Below, piece after piece: positions 1 to 11,529 of a stretch of DNA of 64,000 nt. Made by a program: the position numbers and the translations under genes. Under the pieces are notes generated by a model. It worked only from the letters and a program-made list of their open reading frames with translations. It did not search any database and was not told where the DNA came from. How positions within the stretch are numbered: position 1 is the first letter of the stretch; each line of letters opens with the position of its first letter. This stretch comes from Dermanyssus gallinae (lineage: Eukaryota > Arthropoda > Arachnida > Mesostigmata > Dermanyssidae): assembly GCA_003439945.1 (NCBI GenBank), contig QVRM01005398.1, forward strand, positions 156,001-220,000. The letters run 5' to 3'.

Positions 1-169
1 GCTAATAAGACCACTTCTGTTCTTTGTACGAAGCCGTACTTTTGTCGCACTACGGACGTTTTAAGTGCTCCCTGGGAACACAATGGTACAAGCATACTAT
101 TGCGTTATTATAATAAGAATTATTATTATTGATGTAGCGTTACAAATGAAACTTCATATGCAACAAGAA

Positions 170-209
<40 letters not shown>

Positions 210-2970
210 GACACGGGCGATAGCCTTTTCGGCAAAATTACCTGAATAGTTATAAGTGTTTGAACTTATGTAATAATGGAAATTTCAAGCTTAATGAAGA
301 ATTATTAAACTTAAATAAATTTGCCGTCTGCAGAAAACGGTTTCATATAAAAAAAAAATATATATAGCTAAATCGGATTAGTAAGCCACACCCCTGAGTT
401 TCCTAGAAAAGGGTTTTCTTCTCTCTCTCTCTCTCGATTTGCTTAGCAAATGGAGAAGCCTAAGCACTGAGTATTGCTATAAGAACAAACGTACAAGCCG
501 GAAAGTTTGGTATACAACATTGGTTTGACTTATCATTGTGTGCGGAAATACAATGACTTAGTACAAACCTAAACGATATATATATATATATACGTCTTTC
601 TTTATGCAATTGGATAACAACTTATTGTAGTATCTTTACACTTTGCAGACTTATCCAGTGTCCCGCAAACGCTCTCTTACGTTTACTAAACATTCCTAGA
701 CAACACACAGCCACTTTCTACTAAAGTAAGTACAATGTTTAAACTGTGTCCATTTTCTGTGATAGAATCGAATTATAAGTCATCGATCACAGATCGAGTA
801 TGGTGATCCGCGTTTATGCTCAGAGTTGGGAGGCAACGTATGAACGCCAATGGCGACAACACCACATAGAGACTCCCTTGTCTACCACAGCAAGTTGCAG
901 GTCAGGGCGATCAGCCGTATGCGTAAGAAAGTTGGCTTAAATTAAACAGCAAATATAAGAAGTAATATATATTATTCTATATACTCTCCTGATGACAGTG
1001 CAAGTATTGCTCACAAGAAAATACAATGTCAACACTCACACATTGGAGTCCCTGTCCTTCTTGCTATACCAAGATTTTTGATCATTGATTTTTTTATTTG
1101 GAGCAAAAATTGACCTTCGATGACGTGATTCTATTGTGTGTTTCCGTGATTAAAGTAAAGAACAACACACATTGCCATCGAGAGTTCCGAAAGACCGCTC
1201 GTGAAACTCACTAAGCGTATCCTGCAGTTTTCTGCAGTCTTCAGATGATGATGATTTTGAGGACAACTGGCTTTAGCCTTTTCAGACAGGGCATGATAAA
1301 CGCGTACATGGAAGGTTCTCTGGTGTTGCTATTAAATAAATTAGAAGTTTCTAACTAAAAAACATACTCTTTAAAGGCCGCCGTCAAAAAATATGTTCTG
1401 GAATCAATATATGTGAAGCTATGCTTTTATCTCTAACTGCACCCCACGGGTCTTTAAATAAGTTGAAAAACAAAGTACCTCAGTTGACGCTATACATATA
1501 AGCGCATAATAATTGTAATAATATATCCTAACAGGAATATCAAGTAACTCAAAAACGAGAATCCATTAGCGCTGCGATCGAGTAAATCCCGTTAAGGACT
1601 TTGCATTAGACGAGTAAAGATTGCAGTTTGAATCACGAAATGTTGAATTTTTGAAAAGCCGAAACGCTTATGTAAGGCCTGCCACAGACATAGTGGCGAG
1701 CTCAAAACGATTAGAACTTTGCTCTCTTTGCCACCCAAACAAGACGGCCACATCGACCAGCCTGCGTATTAAAGCATAAACGATCAAGCCCATAAAACGT
1801 CTTCGTTATATGATGATCTCATTGTTGGAGTGATAAGCCAAGAGAGCTACGGAAATCCGGCTGGCAACTGACCACATCATGGTGAAGTAGATAACGTTTC
1901 GACCTAATCGCAGACGCCTACGACAAAATTTGACCGGCCGGCGAATGGCGATCAGGAGGAAGAGAAGGACGATAACAATAACAACAACGGCAGCAGCAAC
2001 AACAACAACAGCAACAACAACGGCGGCGGCAGCAGCAGCAACAACAACAATATCAACAACAGAACTGTTGCCTTAGTACCTTTATGGTCATTTAGTTGAC
2101 GGAGACTTGACAAGTGATAGGCAGCCTGTATATGTGATACACGCCCATACACAAAATTATTATCCACGTGTTGGATAAATCGAAGTGTAACTGTGATTGG
2201 CCAAAGACCATTTGACATCAAGCCAGTAGACATACGTATCGAGTGCGCTGGCTGACCCTTCGCTCACCCATGCTCAGACAGGTAGGGAGCGTGAGTGAGC
2301 GGATCAAAGAGAGAGATGATCCCAATCAAAGATGAGAGCCGGAGGAAAAGACGATCTTTCCGTCCGAACAAAGCTATTGAGCCCCCGCATTATGGGGTTC
2401 CATCAGAGCATCGCCAGATATTTTTTAGGGGGGGGGGGGGTTGACCAGGGCAAACAAAGTTTCTGTATGTTTACAGCTGATCGCAGTCAACTATCGTTAC
2501 TGATCGCAGTCTATACAAAGTTCATATCACACGAGCTAGTACATCTCGCACGGACTCACCTGCCCGATGCGTTCACTCAATTCGACGGTAACTAACATAA
2601 CTTCTGCTCATCATCGAGAAGTATCGAGTAATCCGCTTAACGTATGCCTTAAAGCCTGTGGGATTACCTATGTATAGTTTTTGTTTGCTCTGAGAAGCAA
2701 GCCTTGACCGGTCGGATCCGTACCTTCCCGGGCAAACACCGGTGGGTCGCTGCAACTGACCAAACGGCGGGTGGTGCTTTGGGACGGCCTTGGGGGCGTT
2801 ATTGGCCAATAAATGAGCGCTGCTTAATTACTTGTCTTCTCGTTCTTCAGTTTTGGGAGGTTACACACCGGTTAATTGATCGTGTAATTAAACTGGCAGC
2901 ACTGCAACAAATGCCGCAGGGTACAACTGTTACAACAGAAGAGCAGCATGTTCTTCGATACTGTTAGCGT
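1..2970. other. Unassigned DNA with microsatellites
   Basis: I recognise no gene. The stretch contains (TA)n at ~173-206 and 577-591, a CT tract at ~420-434, the CAA block at 1972-2060 and a poly-G run at ~2429-2440. Several frames of 75-90 codons resemble no family. Confidence 0.5.
1972..2060. repeat. CAA/CAG/CGG microsatellite
   Basis: A compound trinucleotide tract of ACA, GCA and GGC units. Reading frames through it give poly-Leu or poly-Gln only. Confidence 0.85.
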
Positions 2971-3056
2971 CAGAATGCTGTAGCGAATATATACACCGCC
3001 GTTCACTCAGGTCAGCGCAGCTGCGACTTTCAAGTTTACGTGAATAGCATACTGCT

Positions 3057-3060
<4 letters not shown>

Positions 3061-3093
<33 letters not shown>

Positions 3094-3128
3094 TTATATA
3101 GTAGATGTGTATCGTATAATGTTTATAG

Positions 3129-3166
<38 letters not shown>

Positions 3167-3205
3167 TTATATAGTAGATGTATATCGTATAAGGTTTATA
3201 GAAAT
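3061..3205. repeat. Tandem duplication of a (TA)n plus 42-bp unit
   Basis: CATTTATATAGTAGATGTG.. ending GTTTATAGAAAT occurs at 3091-3132 and again at 3163-3205, each preceded by a (TA)n tract. Two or three substitutions separate the copies. Confidence 0.85.
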
Positions 3206-5983
3206 CTCTGTTTATAATAAACGAATTGAATTCCTTACGATCTATTCCTTACTATAAACATTTTCATGAAAATGCATTGCTAAAATGACAGCTGACGCAA
3301 CGCAAGTCCAATTACGGCGAAACTCCTTGCGTAACTGTCTCGCGCTCTGCCAGGTTCAAGATGTGGAGCATTTTTGGCGCGCATGCGGCTAGGCGGATAC
3401 CTGGTATCGTACTCCGGACGTAGGGCAGCGGAAACTGCGGAGACCCTGACGACCACACTCGAACACGTGGCTACCTGACCTAACGCATCGTTCTGAAGGG
3501 TGGTATTCACGTTCACTCTAGTAGTTTAGCAAATGTCAACGCCTGCGACCGAGAACGTCCCCTCCAACAGTAGATCGCGCTCACATAGCAGCCCTTAACA
3601 GAAGAACCAAACTGAGATACCGAGTACAGCGCCAGCCCGCCGGACTAATCCAGTAGCACTAGTACTATTGTGAAGAGATCTTTTTGAAAACTATCAGAAA
3701 CAGGGTTATCCGGCTGTCATTAATTTGGACTCGATGGATTCGTTCGCCACAGCCGCGTTCATGAAGGCAATACATCTTACGGGTCCCGACGATCGGATTG
3801 CTTTCGTCGCCATAGAGATTGGTGCGACAATTAGTCGCCTCGGCTGGTCACATTTTAGAACAAGTAAGTTGTTTTCTGGAAAAGCTTTTCGGTTCGAATA
3901 GAGGCCCGCATAAGCCTGCTTTCTCTGAACTCGGGCGAGGTCGCATGCAAACTTGCCAATGCTTTCGCAGGCGTTGTGGGCTGAATCGCTTAGGAAACTC
4001 GCGACTCGCGCAGCGAACAAGCGATGATGGTCCCTGAGCTATTCTACATACAACAAGTCAAGCGCGCAAAACCGTCAATCATCGACAAAGTTATCAACTC
4101 ATCGGGGACGGGTACACTCTTGAACGACAACTTTGTTAGGATGCGCGTCGACTCTCGACTGAGCGCGAGCTAATAGCAGTGAAAACCTAAGCGTATATGA
4201 ATACTAAAGTTAAATAATAATAATAATTATAATAATAATACTATGAAACATGGTTATAATGATGATAATAACGGTGATCGCCTAGAATTAAATATTTTTT
4301 CAATTCTAGAATGTCTTCCGTCCTCTACAGGTTTAAAACTCACCGCGAGACATACCTTCAATGCACCGTGGGTTGGACATGTTGGGATGGAGGGATATCT
4401 AGGATCTCCCCAACAGTCCTAGTGGCAGCACGGCCGTTGACTTTTAGCAGTATATGGTTTGTCACCTATTGTCAATAAGCATCGCTTACAGAAACTTCGA
4501 TCAACAACAGGGATCGAACCTGCGACACTCCGGTGGATGACAACTTTGACTAGCGCACTAGTCCCCTAGACCACGACGCCACAACAACAGTAATCGCCTA
4601 AAATCGCTTTGCTGCAAGACCATGATCTCCCTGCTGCCCCGGCGCGAGGTGAACGCTGTAGCGCCCGTCGTAGTATTGATAGCTCTTGTAGAAGCATTGT
4701 CGTCATTACAGTATTATTATTATTATTATTATTATTAAATCAGTCACGCGCTTACGCATACGTACCTAGGTCTTTCAAAACAGCAGCGCGGCATCATAGT
4801 ATACTTGCGCTAGGGTCGCAAGAATACAATGATGCCGCGTATGCTATATATAACAAAACGGCTGGCCAATACACAAATGCGGTACACTACAAAACTGACA
4901 AGTCAGGAGGAACGGCCGAGACAGGAGCGCTCTGCGATAGGTCATCGGCATTTAGCAAATCTGCTACTACACATCAGCAGTATCGAGGCGAGGTATGGAT
5001 CGCCTTCATCAGACCTCAGGTGCCTCTCATCAAGTACATTGAAGGCAGGCAAGCCTCAGTTTGCTTCCGCCGGAAGTTACCGCCGGTGTAACTTGAACAT
5101 GACTGCGCATAGGTTGCGCACGCGCAGGCTTTTCGCTTCATTCTCTCGCTTTATTTCGCGACGATTAACGCTAACAAGTCGATGCCCTCAAGAGAACGAG
5201 GTCGCTTTCTACTGGGGTACTAGACTGAATATTGTTAGCGACAACGACACCATTGCTACCATCATCGGCAAGATCCATTCTTGAATCCATGAATAGATAC
5301 ATCATGAACCAGGCAAAGTGGTAACGATTGTGAACTCCGAACGCTCACTTGTACTCCTGGGAATGCTCATTTCGCCACCAGGTAAGCAGGCACCTATGGA
5401 AGAAGGCATTATCCCGCGATGACCAGCACACCTCAAAGGAGTGTGAGCAGTTAGGGCAGAAAGATGTTTTTTTGCATGTCCGGCTGGCTATACATTTGTC
5501 GTGCTATTCATCTAAGATTACGATCCAATCGATCGTCGATCTCAAATACAGCAAGAAGAACACCACACGTGGACACCACGTTGTCAGGCGCAGACCATGT
5601 TAATACGAAACTGGGCCGTGTAGACCCTCATATCAAGCTGTGGCTGATGGCAGTCGATGATCCGTTTATCGCATGCCACTGTGGGACCACCACTGTGACC
5701 CTACTGTAAGCGACTATACTACTATCGTAGCGTTTTCTGTTAGTTGCAAATTTCAAAATGAGAGCTACGACTATGCTGTAATTGGCGCAGCTCGACGGAC
5801 CATAACTTGATGGCTCGTAGAGCAACTGAGAAAGTGTGCGTGAAAATATTCGACTTCTTAACTGTCCATAATCACTGAAAGCCCATTGTTTTCATCACCT
5901 TGGCACAGAAAGTTTCTGTATTCCAACAAAAGGTTCGCCTCTGTTTGAGAGTAGTTCTTTCTACCAGAGGGTGCATACGGCGC
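3206..5983. other. Unassigned DNA around SINE C copy 1
   Basis: Apart from the SINE at 4.4 kb and short AAT/ATT tracts (~4206-4270, 4715-4735), I see no supported gene. Frames of 104-160 codons at 3706-4020 and 4609-5284 show no conserved motifs; two overlapping frames at 4609-5284 disagree and neither is favoured. Confidence 0.45.
4400..4590 (-). mobile_element. SINE family C, copy 1 (tRNA-like head)
   Basis: Read on the - strand, the head has TGGTCTAGGGGACTAGTGCG (A-box-like) and GGTTCGATCCCTGTTG (B box), followed by a body with GTAAGCGATGCTTATTGACA. The second copy lies at 25990-26155. Ends are approximate. Confidence 0.7.
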
Positions 5984-5997
5984 ACATAATAACAATT

Positions 5998-6167
5998 CGG
6001 TGGCGTAGTGGATTAAGTCTCCGCCTCGCAACCGGAGGAGACACATAGGTGCGCGGGTTCGAACCCCACCGCTGCACATTTGTATTTATGGGGGTCCGTC
6101 TATGAAGCAATGTGAAAAACAGTTCCGTGGACGTTAAATCTTGGCTGAGGGTCAGCCCGAAAACTTT
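5998..6167 (+). mobile_element. SINE family A, copy 1 (tRNA-derived), with target-site duplication
   Basis: The head contains a polymerase III A box (GGCGTAGTGG) and B box (GGTTCGAACCC). The family body follows (CATTTGTATTTATGGGGGTC, then GTTAAATCTTGGCTGAGGGT). It is flanked by ACATAATAACAATT (5984-5997) and ACATAAAAACAATT (6168-6181), a 13/14 target-site duplication. It lacks the first ~10 bases of the family and lies at the edge of a foldback-arm sequence. Confidence 0.85.
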
Positions 6168-6181
6168 ACATAAAAACAATT

Positions 6182-6634
6182 GAAAAGCTCGTTAAAGCAA
6201 ATATCTTTTCTAATGGAACACGGTATCTAAGAAGTGTTGTTTCGGAGCAAGAGCTAATTACCGGAATTTGTGACACTGGTGTTTTTGCCCGACATAGGAG
6301 CATAAATGTTCTGTTGCGAGACAAATAGCTATGGCTCCAATACAGAAACTAAGCACATCGTCGTGTTTGCTTTTTTCGAAGAACATATAACGAGTAGAAA
6401 ATGCGACATAGTCGTTTAGAAGAGAATTTGCAAAAATCAAGTTATTTTTTAGTTTTGACGCCCAATACATCAAAATCATAACCCTACGATCATTCACAGC
6501 TCTCAAAACTAACACATTAAAATGTGCATTTTATGATGATTATTTTGCTATCAAACCGATGGCAATGGTAGCCGTGGTTGCTACAATTCTTACTATCGAT
6601 TTTCAGAAATTGTCTTAACACCCTGCACATATAT
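6182..6634 (+). mobile_element. Single-arm relative of the 17.6-kb foldback element
   Basis: The stretch AAAGCTCGTTAAAGCAAATA through GTTGCGAGACAAATAGC to ATGATGATTATTTTGC aligns with the left arm of the 17.6-kb element. It ends TTAACACCCTGCAC, matching that element's right terminus. Its left end is interrupted by SINE A copy 1. Confidence 0.78.
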
Positions 6635-6643
6635 ATATATATG

Positions 6644-6681
<38 letters not shown>

Positions 6682-6800
6682 TATACATACATTGGCCCTC
6701 GATCATATTTTTCAACTTGTAATTGTGTGGTAACGATATGTAGACATACTTAATATAGTGACAACAAGTACTGAGTTAGCGTTATTAGAAACGTCACACG

Positions 6801-6817
6801 AACAACGACAATAACAA

Positions 6818-6848
<31 letters not shown>

Positions 6849-6852
6849 GAAT
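6801..6852. repeat. (CAA)n microsatellite
   Basis: About 15 CAA-type units with few interruptions. It lies about 200 bp before the larger CAA/CAG cluster at 7.05 kb. Confidence 0.85.
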
Positions 6853-7048
6853 AACGGCACAACACAGCGGGATGTTCCTATAGCTGGCTGAGCTGAAACC
6901 GGTCATAGATTCCATCACTCACCGAAGGTGAACAGATGAAGTTACGCAGCTCGACGTTGACTTGAGTAGTAGTATTAGTAGATTAGACGCTAGCGAATGG
7001 TCGTAGTAGTGGAAGTTCGTGGCAATCACGTTAACGCCAGCAGCGGAG

Positions 7049-7330
7049 GCGGCTGCGACAAAACCAACCGGAGCAGCAGCAGCAGCAACAACAGCCGTAG
7101 CGGCAGCAACTACAGTTCCGTATCAAAAGCAACTCGCGGATTGTCCTGTCGTGAGTGTTTTGCTGGCACGCAAGCAACGAAAATGTCAGCAACAACAACA
7201 ACAGCAGCAACTACAACAACGACAGGAACAAGAACAACAACAACGATGACGACGACGATAACAGCAACAACAACAACGTTGAGAACAACCACGACGACGC
7301 CGTCGATAACGACGAGGACGAAAACGAAGA
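7049..7330. repeat. Compound CAA/CAG/GAC repeat block
   Basis: GCAGCAGCAGCAGCAACAAC, CAACAACAACAACAGCAGC and later ACGACGACG tracts make up most of the block. Frames give poly-Thr, poly-Asn/Asp or poly-Val depending on phase and strand. None resembles a folded protein. It could be untranslated transcript of a - strand gene, given the promoter-like cluster at 7518-7572. Confidence 0.7.
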
Positions 7331-7517
7331 TCACGACCCCGATTACGACCACGAGCCACAGAGAAGCAGAGCTACAGTCAGCAAGTTGCAGGTTGAAGCC
7401 GCGAGGTGTGGTGATGGGACACGAGGAGGCGCACGAGTCGGTGAGTCGGTCGCTCGGTGGATCCGTCGGCCGCCCTCCACAGAAGCACACTGTTCCACAA
7501 GTGTGCCCTCAACCTCG

Positions 7518-7572
7518 CCTTTATATCCTCGCCAGCCCCCGGCCGATGACGTCACCGCGTGGCGACCAATCA
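7518..7572 (-). promoter_or_regulatory. Promoter-like cluster: CCAAT box, CRE and TATA box in order on the - strand
   Basis: On the - strand, in transcription order: a CCAAT box (complement of ACCAATCA at 7565-7572), a full palindromic CRE TGACGTCA (7547-7554) and a TATA box TATAAAGG (complement of 7518-7525, within GGATATAAAGG). The spacing (CRE about 20 bp upstream of TATA) is typical of a core promoter. The surrounding 7380-7625 is GC-rich. Initiation would fall near 7490, sending transcription leftward through the CAA/CAG block. No conserved coding exon was recognised there. Confidence 0.45.
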
Positions 7573-7784
7573 GGGCCGGCGCTCGGTGGCCCGTGGCCCG
7601 TGTCCCGCCCACAGCTCGCGCTCCGGGAATCTACTCGCTCTTCGATGGGAATCTACTCGCTTGTGTGTGTGTGTGGATGAATGCATGCATAGATGCATAG
7701 ACGGATAGATAGATAGAGATGGTGATGGTGGAACAGCCACTGCCATGCCGGCACCACACTAGTGTAGAAGCAGAACCAGTAGCA

Positions 7785-8240
7785 GCAGCAACAGCCGGCT
7801 GGGGTCCGCAAGCTCGAAATGTATTTTATTTTTTATTAGCAGCAACAGCCGGCTGGGGGGGGTCCGCAAGCCCGAAATGTATATTATTTTTTGTTAGCAG
7901 CAACAGCCGGCTGGGGGTCCGCAAGCTCGAAATGTATTTTATTTTTATTAGCAGCAACAGCCGGCTGGGGGTTCGCAAGCCCGAAAAGTATTTTACTTTT
8001 TTATGAGCAGCAACAGCCGGCTGGGGGTCCGCAAGCCCGAAAAGTATTTTATTTTTTATTCGCAGCAACAGCCGGCTGGGATTCCGCAAGTCCGAAAAGT
8101 ATTTTATTTTTTATTTGCAGCAACAGCCGGCAGGGGGTCCGCAAGCCCGAAAAGTATTCAATTTTTCATTAGCAGCAACAGCCGGCTAGGGGTCCGCAAG
8201 CCCGAAAAGTTTTTTCTTTTTTATTCGCAGCAACAGCCGA
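7785..8240. repeat. 55-bp minisatellite, eight full units plus a partial
   Basis: Units starting GCAGCAACAGCCGGCTGGGG lie at 7785, 7839, 7897, 7951, 8007, 8062, 8117 and 8172, with a partial at 8227. Lengths are 54-58 bp. The consensus continues GTCCGCAAGCCCGAAAAGTA then a T-rich end. The period is not a multiple of three, so successive units fall in different frames. The frames through it are open in several phases, which is a composition effect and not evidence of a protein. Confidence 0.93.
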
Positions 8241-8439
8241 AACGGCAACGCCACCACTCCCACCAGCAGCAACAGAAGGCTGCAACAAAGGCTGCGCCAA
8301 CGACATTCAAGTGTCTGTCTGCCTGTCTCTCTGTTTGTCTGTCTGGTTCTTTTTCTTCTTTCTATCAAGGTCTGAACGAGATCTGCAGGTCGCTGGATAA
8401 AAGGTTACCAGTCGCAGACTGCCATGACCTTTTGCGCCG

Positions 8440-8870
8440 CTCTTCGGTTGGTTCTGCGGTCCAAAATGTATGCTTGCGCGAAATTCGAGAAAAATTGCGC
8501 GAGAACCAGTCCGATGCAAGACGGCTGAACTCTGAGCGGACAACTCCTGGATCGGTAACAAGTGACGACAACGCATCGCCGGAACACATCGTTACTGAGC
8601 GTATTTGATGAAGAATTCGATTTCGATATTTTCGCAATCTCACCCGTACCTCGCCAACTCCGTACGACTTTTTGGCTGTTTCGACAGATTGATTTTTTTA
8701 CGGGACAACGTTTCGAGACGCTAGAGGAACAAAAAATCGCAGGAATACCTCAACACGATTCCGAAAGACGCATTTCTTTTTTATGATGAGTGGGAAAGAA
8801 CGTCGCACCAGCGCATTGCAGCGGGTGGGAGTTATTTTGAAGGGAACAAAAATACTTTTTTTCATAAATT
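8440..8870 (+). mobile_element. C-terminal fragment of a mariner-like transposase
   Basis: Three pieces in changing frames resemble the C-terminal third of mariner transposase. They are REIREKLREN with TTPGSVTSDDNA near 8478-8575, GQRFETLEE near 8704-8735, and DEWERTSHQRIAAGGSYFEG near 8785-8845. The last matches the usual cysteine/tryptophan-rich ending before the stop. The N-terminal half is absent; a 55-bp minisatellite lies just upstream. No terminal repeats were found. Confidence 0.7.
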
Positions 8871-8917
8871 TGTTTTTCAATTTGCCGTCAGGCATATATA
8901 TATATATATATATATGA

Positions 8918-9118
8918 AGCGAGCAAGATGGCTTAGTGGCAAAGCCTTTAAGTTGCATTCGGGAGGCCTGAGTTCGAGACCCAGACCGGACACTCTTAAA
9001 TTGGTTTTCATGGTTTTCAATTTAGACAAAGTAAATGCCGGGGTGGATTAAAAACAAGCCGTGACATGAATCCCCGTACACGGGCAGCCTTACGGAACAA
9101 CCTAAAAAAAATTAAAAC
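8918..9118 (+). mobile_element. SINE family B, copy 1 (tRNA-derived)
   Basis: The head GAGCAAGATGGCTTAGTGGC holds an A box, and AGTTCGAGACC a B box. The body (AATTGGTTTTCATGGTTTTC) and an A-rich end follow. (TA)n tracts lie on both sides, so flanking duplications cannot be read. It does not fold as a proper tRNA, so this is a SINE and not a tRNA gene. Confidence 0.82.
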
Positions 9119-9119
9119 G

Positions 9120-9155
<36 letters not shown>

Positions 9156-9295
9156 TTTAAGGGTAATTTGGTAAGTAAAATATAGTTTGAATTTAAATAA
9201 AACTTTCTACTTGTTTTAAAGTAACAAAAATAATTACCTCATTGTGTTCTCCTTTTCACCAGAATTATCAAATAGCCCATAAATATATATACACA

Positions 9296-9354
<59 letters not shown>

Positions 9355-10299
9355 GTTTATATGCGTGTGTTCGTAGTCATGGCGCGGGGTAATAATTCTT
9401 AATTGCCCTTTTTCCGTCGTCTTGTCTTTCCCTCCCACCTGGGCTGTCAAAGAACCTGGCGTTTAGACGTGTTGGTGAATATGGTAGTGGTCGACGCCTA
9501 AAGTAAGCTGTTTGCCTCCACAGAACTCTACAAGACGTGCACAACTTGGCGAAATAAAGATATAGGAATAAGCCAGGAACTAAGACCTATGTAGAACTCC
9601 GCTATGCCGTCGTCTTCAATTCAACTTTCGGACCGAGACGCAAACCAGGCGATCTTACCACAGAGCCGTAGCGGCCCTTTAGGAGGCCACTTCTTTGACT
9701 CTGTCTAGCCAGCCCAATTATCCGTACGGCTAACAGCACTTTGCCAGTCAAGTTATTCATTGCAGACCGAGGCGTCGCCGGACACGTCACCGGCGGTTGC
9801 AAGTTGGCACTTGTGACCTCCTAACCTGACTCGCTCCTATCGATGTTAATGAATATGAGATCTGCACGCAACTCTTATCTCTGAAACCGAAATGCAGTTA
9901 CACATCCGACAGCTAAACGTATCAATATACTTCTGGAAAGCGAGCCAGTTCTTAGCGGAGCCATTAAAGCTAATATTTGAAAGACGCCATTTCACCAGGA
10001 CGCTATAGCTCCACGTTTCTTCAAACTCACTCATTGCGACACCCATACACAAAAAGGAGCCCAAAAAGCGTGTTGACTTTGTGGCTTGATGTTTCATTGC
10101 CTGCACCGTTTTTGAAAGGGGTTTAGTTAGACATATAGACAATTATATGACAACCGCAAATAGTTTGACACTATCCAACACGCTCTACGTGCACGCAACT
10201 TTTAAAAATGACAAATGACCGGACCATGCACATAAACGCCAATAAATACGTTCGGTGTACCTACTAAGGCCAGAAGAGTTCGTTTGATAGTGTCGACCA
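9119..10299. other. Unassigned DNA with (TA)n tracts
   Basis: (TA)n lies at 9119-9146 and 9284-9350. The remainder holds nothing I can name. Confidence 0.5.
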
Positions 10300-11100
10300 T
10301 GGCCTTGATGTTAACAAACTGAAAACACTCCAGGTCCATCTACTCCAGGTCATCTAGATTCGTAAATGGCTTGTCGGTTTTCTGCGCACTCGGTCCTTCC
10401 GAGTGAAATGCAGAGAAGCTCTTAGTTGGCCACGGCTGGCCCCGTCCGGCGTCCCACAGAAGAGCTGTGTCTCTCCTTTGCTGTACATAATCTTTGATCA
10501 AGATATAAAATACCACATTCCGTCAAGTGTTAGATACCTTTTGCACCCTGACGATCTTAAAATATACACTCACTTGGACTCTCCCTCAGCGCATACTACG
10601 CTACAGTCCGCTGTCGACGTTTTCTGCACATTTTAGAGACCTTGAACATTTGTGGACATCCTATTCCTTTGTTCCACCATCAAGAACCCAAATATTTGTA
10701 TTCGCCTGTATAGTGCATACTTGTGTAAACACCTAGAATTAGAACATTTTTTAAGGAGGTTGTTTCTAGAAAACACCTAGATATGCCTTAATTGCGTCCA
10801 AAAAATCCTTCTCTACAACGTGTGATATCTAACCGAACGCTGTAAAGCTTTCGTCGCTGTCAACTTTACTTAAGAACCACGACGCGTCGGCACTATTACA
10901 GCTTGTGAGCGCTGATCTCATTAACCATTTCTCTGGTGTGACATTGAACAATCGTAGACGCACTCTAATAATGCTCTTACCAAAATCTATCAATCGCAAA
11001 ACTTGGGAAAAACAATAATATGCTCGCCCGACATGTAGCTCGAAAATCGCACAACAAAGCGCCTTCGCGCAGGCTTCACTGCCTTTCAGCATCCTTACAC
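10300..11100 (+). mobile_element. Non-LTR retrotransposon fragment (reverse transcriptase, GVPQ region)
   Basis: A + strand frame at 10403-10636 reads SGVPQKSCVSPLLYIIFDQD, then RYLLHPDDLKIYTHL. These correspond to the reverse-transcriptase motifs GVPQGSxLGPLLF and YADDxKIY, with the aspartate pair kept but its context changed. Upstream, RKWLVGFLRTRS-like residues fit the preceding helix. Downstream frames break up. The type looks like the Jockey/CR1 group; I cannot assign the family. Confidence 0.7.
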
Positions 11101-11331
11101 CTTTTATTCGGTAAATAAAGGCGTTTCTTTACTCTGCTCTCGCGCTCCTCCCCCATATCGTAGTACTTTTTTTTTTTTTTACTCTGTACGTCTTTAGCAC
11201 AACGCGTTCGTACGCGACCTTCGACAGCAGACAGCCAGCGAGTGCGCTGCGACTTTAATCCAGCACCCCACGTGCCCCATGTACACCGGGAATGGCATCA
11301 GCTGCGTTGAGCAAGTTCACGCTAGATCTGC

Positions 11332-11529
11332 CGTAACAACAACGACAATGGCAATCACAAGAACAGAATCAACAGCGGCAGCACTGAAGAAGGCAACAAC
11401 AGCAACAGCAACAACAACAACCACAGCGACAACAACAACAACAGCAACAACAACAACGCAAACAACAACAACAGCAACAACAACAACGCAAACAACAACA
11501 ACAACAGCAACAACAACAACAACAACACG
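11332..11529. repeat. (CAA)n/(CAG)n block
   Basis: Long runs of ACAACAACAACAGCAACAAC type. Translations are poly-Thr, poly-Val or poly-Leu. It is followed by balanced-composition DNA to about 12.3 kb that holds no recognisable exon. Confidence 0.85.

Noticed and set aside
3280..3620. Possible R1-type C-terminal Cys/His region (GCGCGCATGCGG area)
   Set aside because: A frame hints at ETAE..EHV-like residues, but no zinc ligands or neighbouring reverse transcriptase motifs can be read.
4609..5284. Two overlapping + strand frames of 151-160 codons
   Set aside because: They overlap in different phases, contain a poly-Leu run from an ATT/TTA tract, and have no conserved motif.
7110..7700. Overlapping frames of 89-227 codons on both strands
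   Set aside because: They translate CAA/CAG and GAC repeats as poly-Thr, poly-Asn/Asp or poly-Val. Several frames are equally open, so none is supported.
8921..8990. Possible functional tRNA gene
   Set aside because: A and B boxes are present, but the acceptor and anticodon stems do not pair properly and a second copy has the same non-tRNA tail. It is SINE B.
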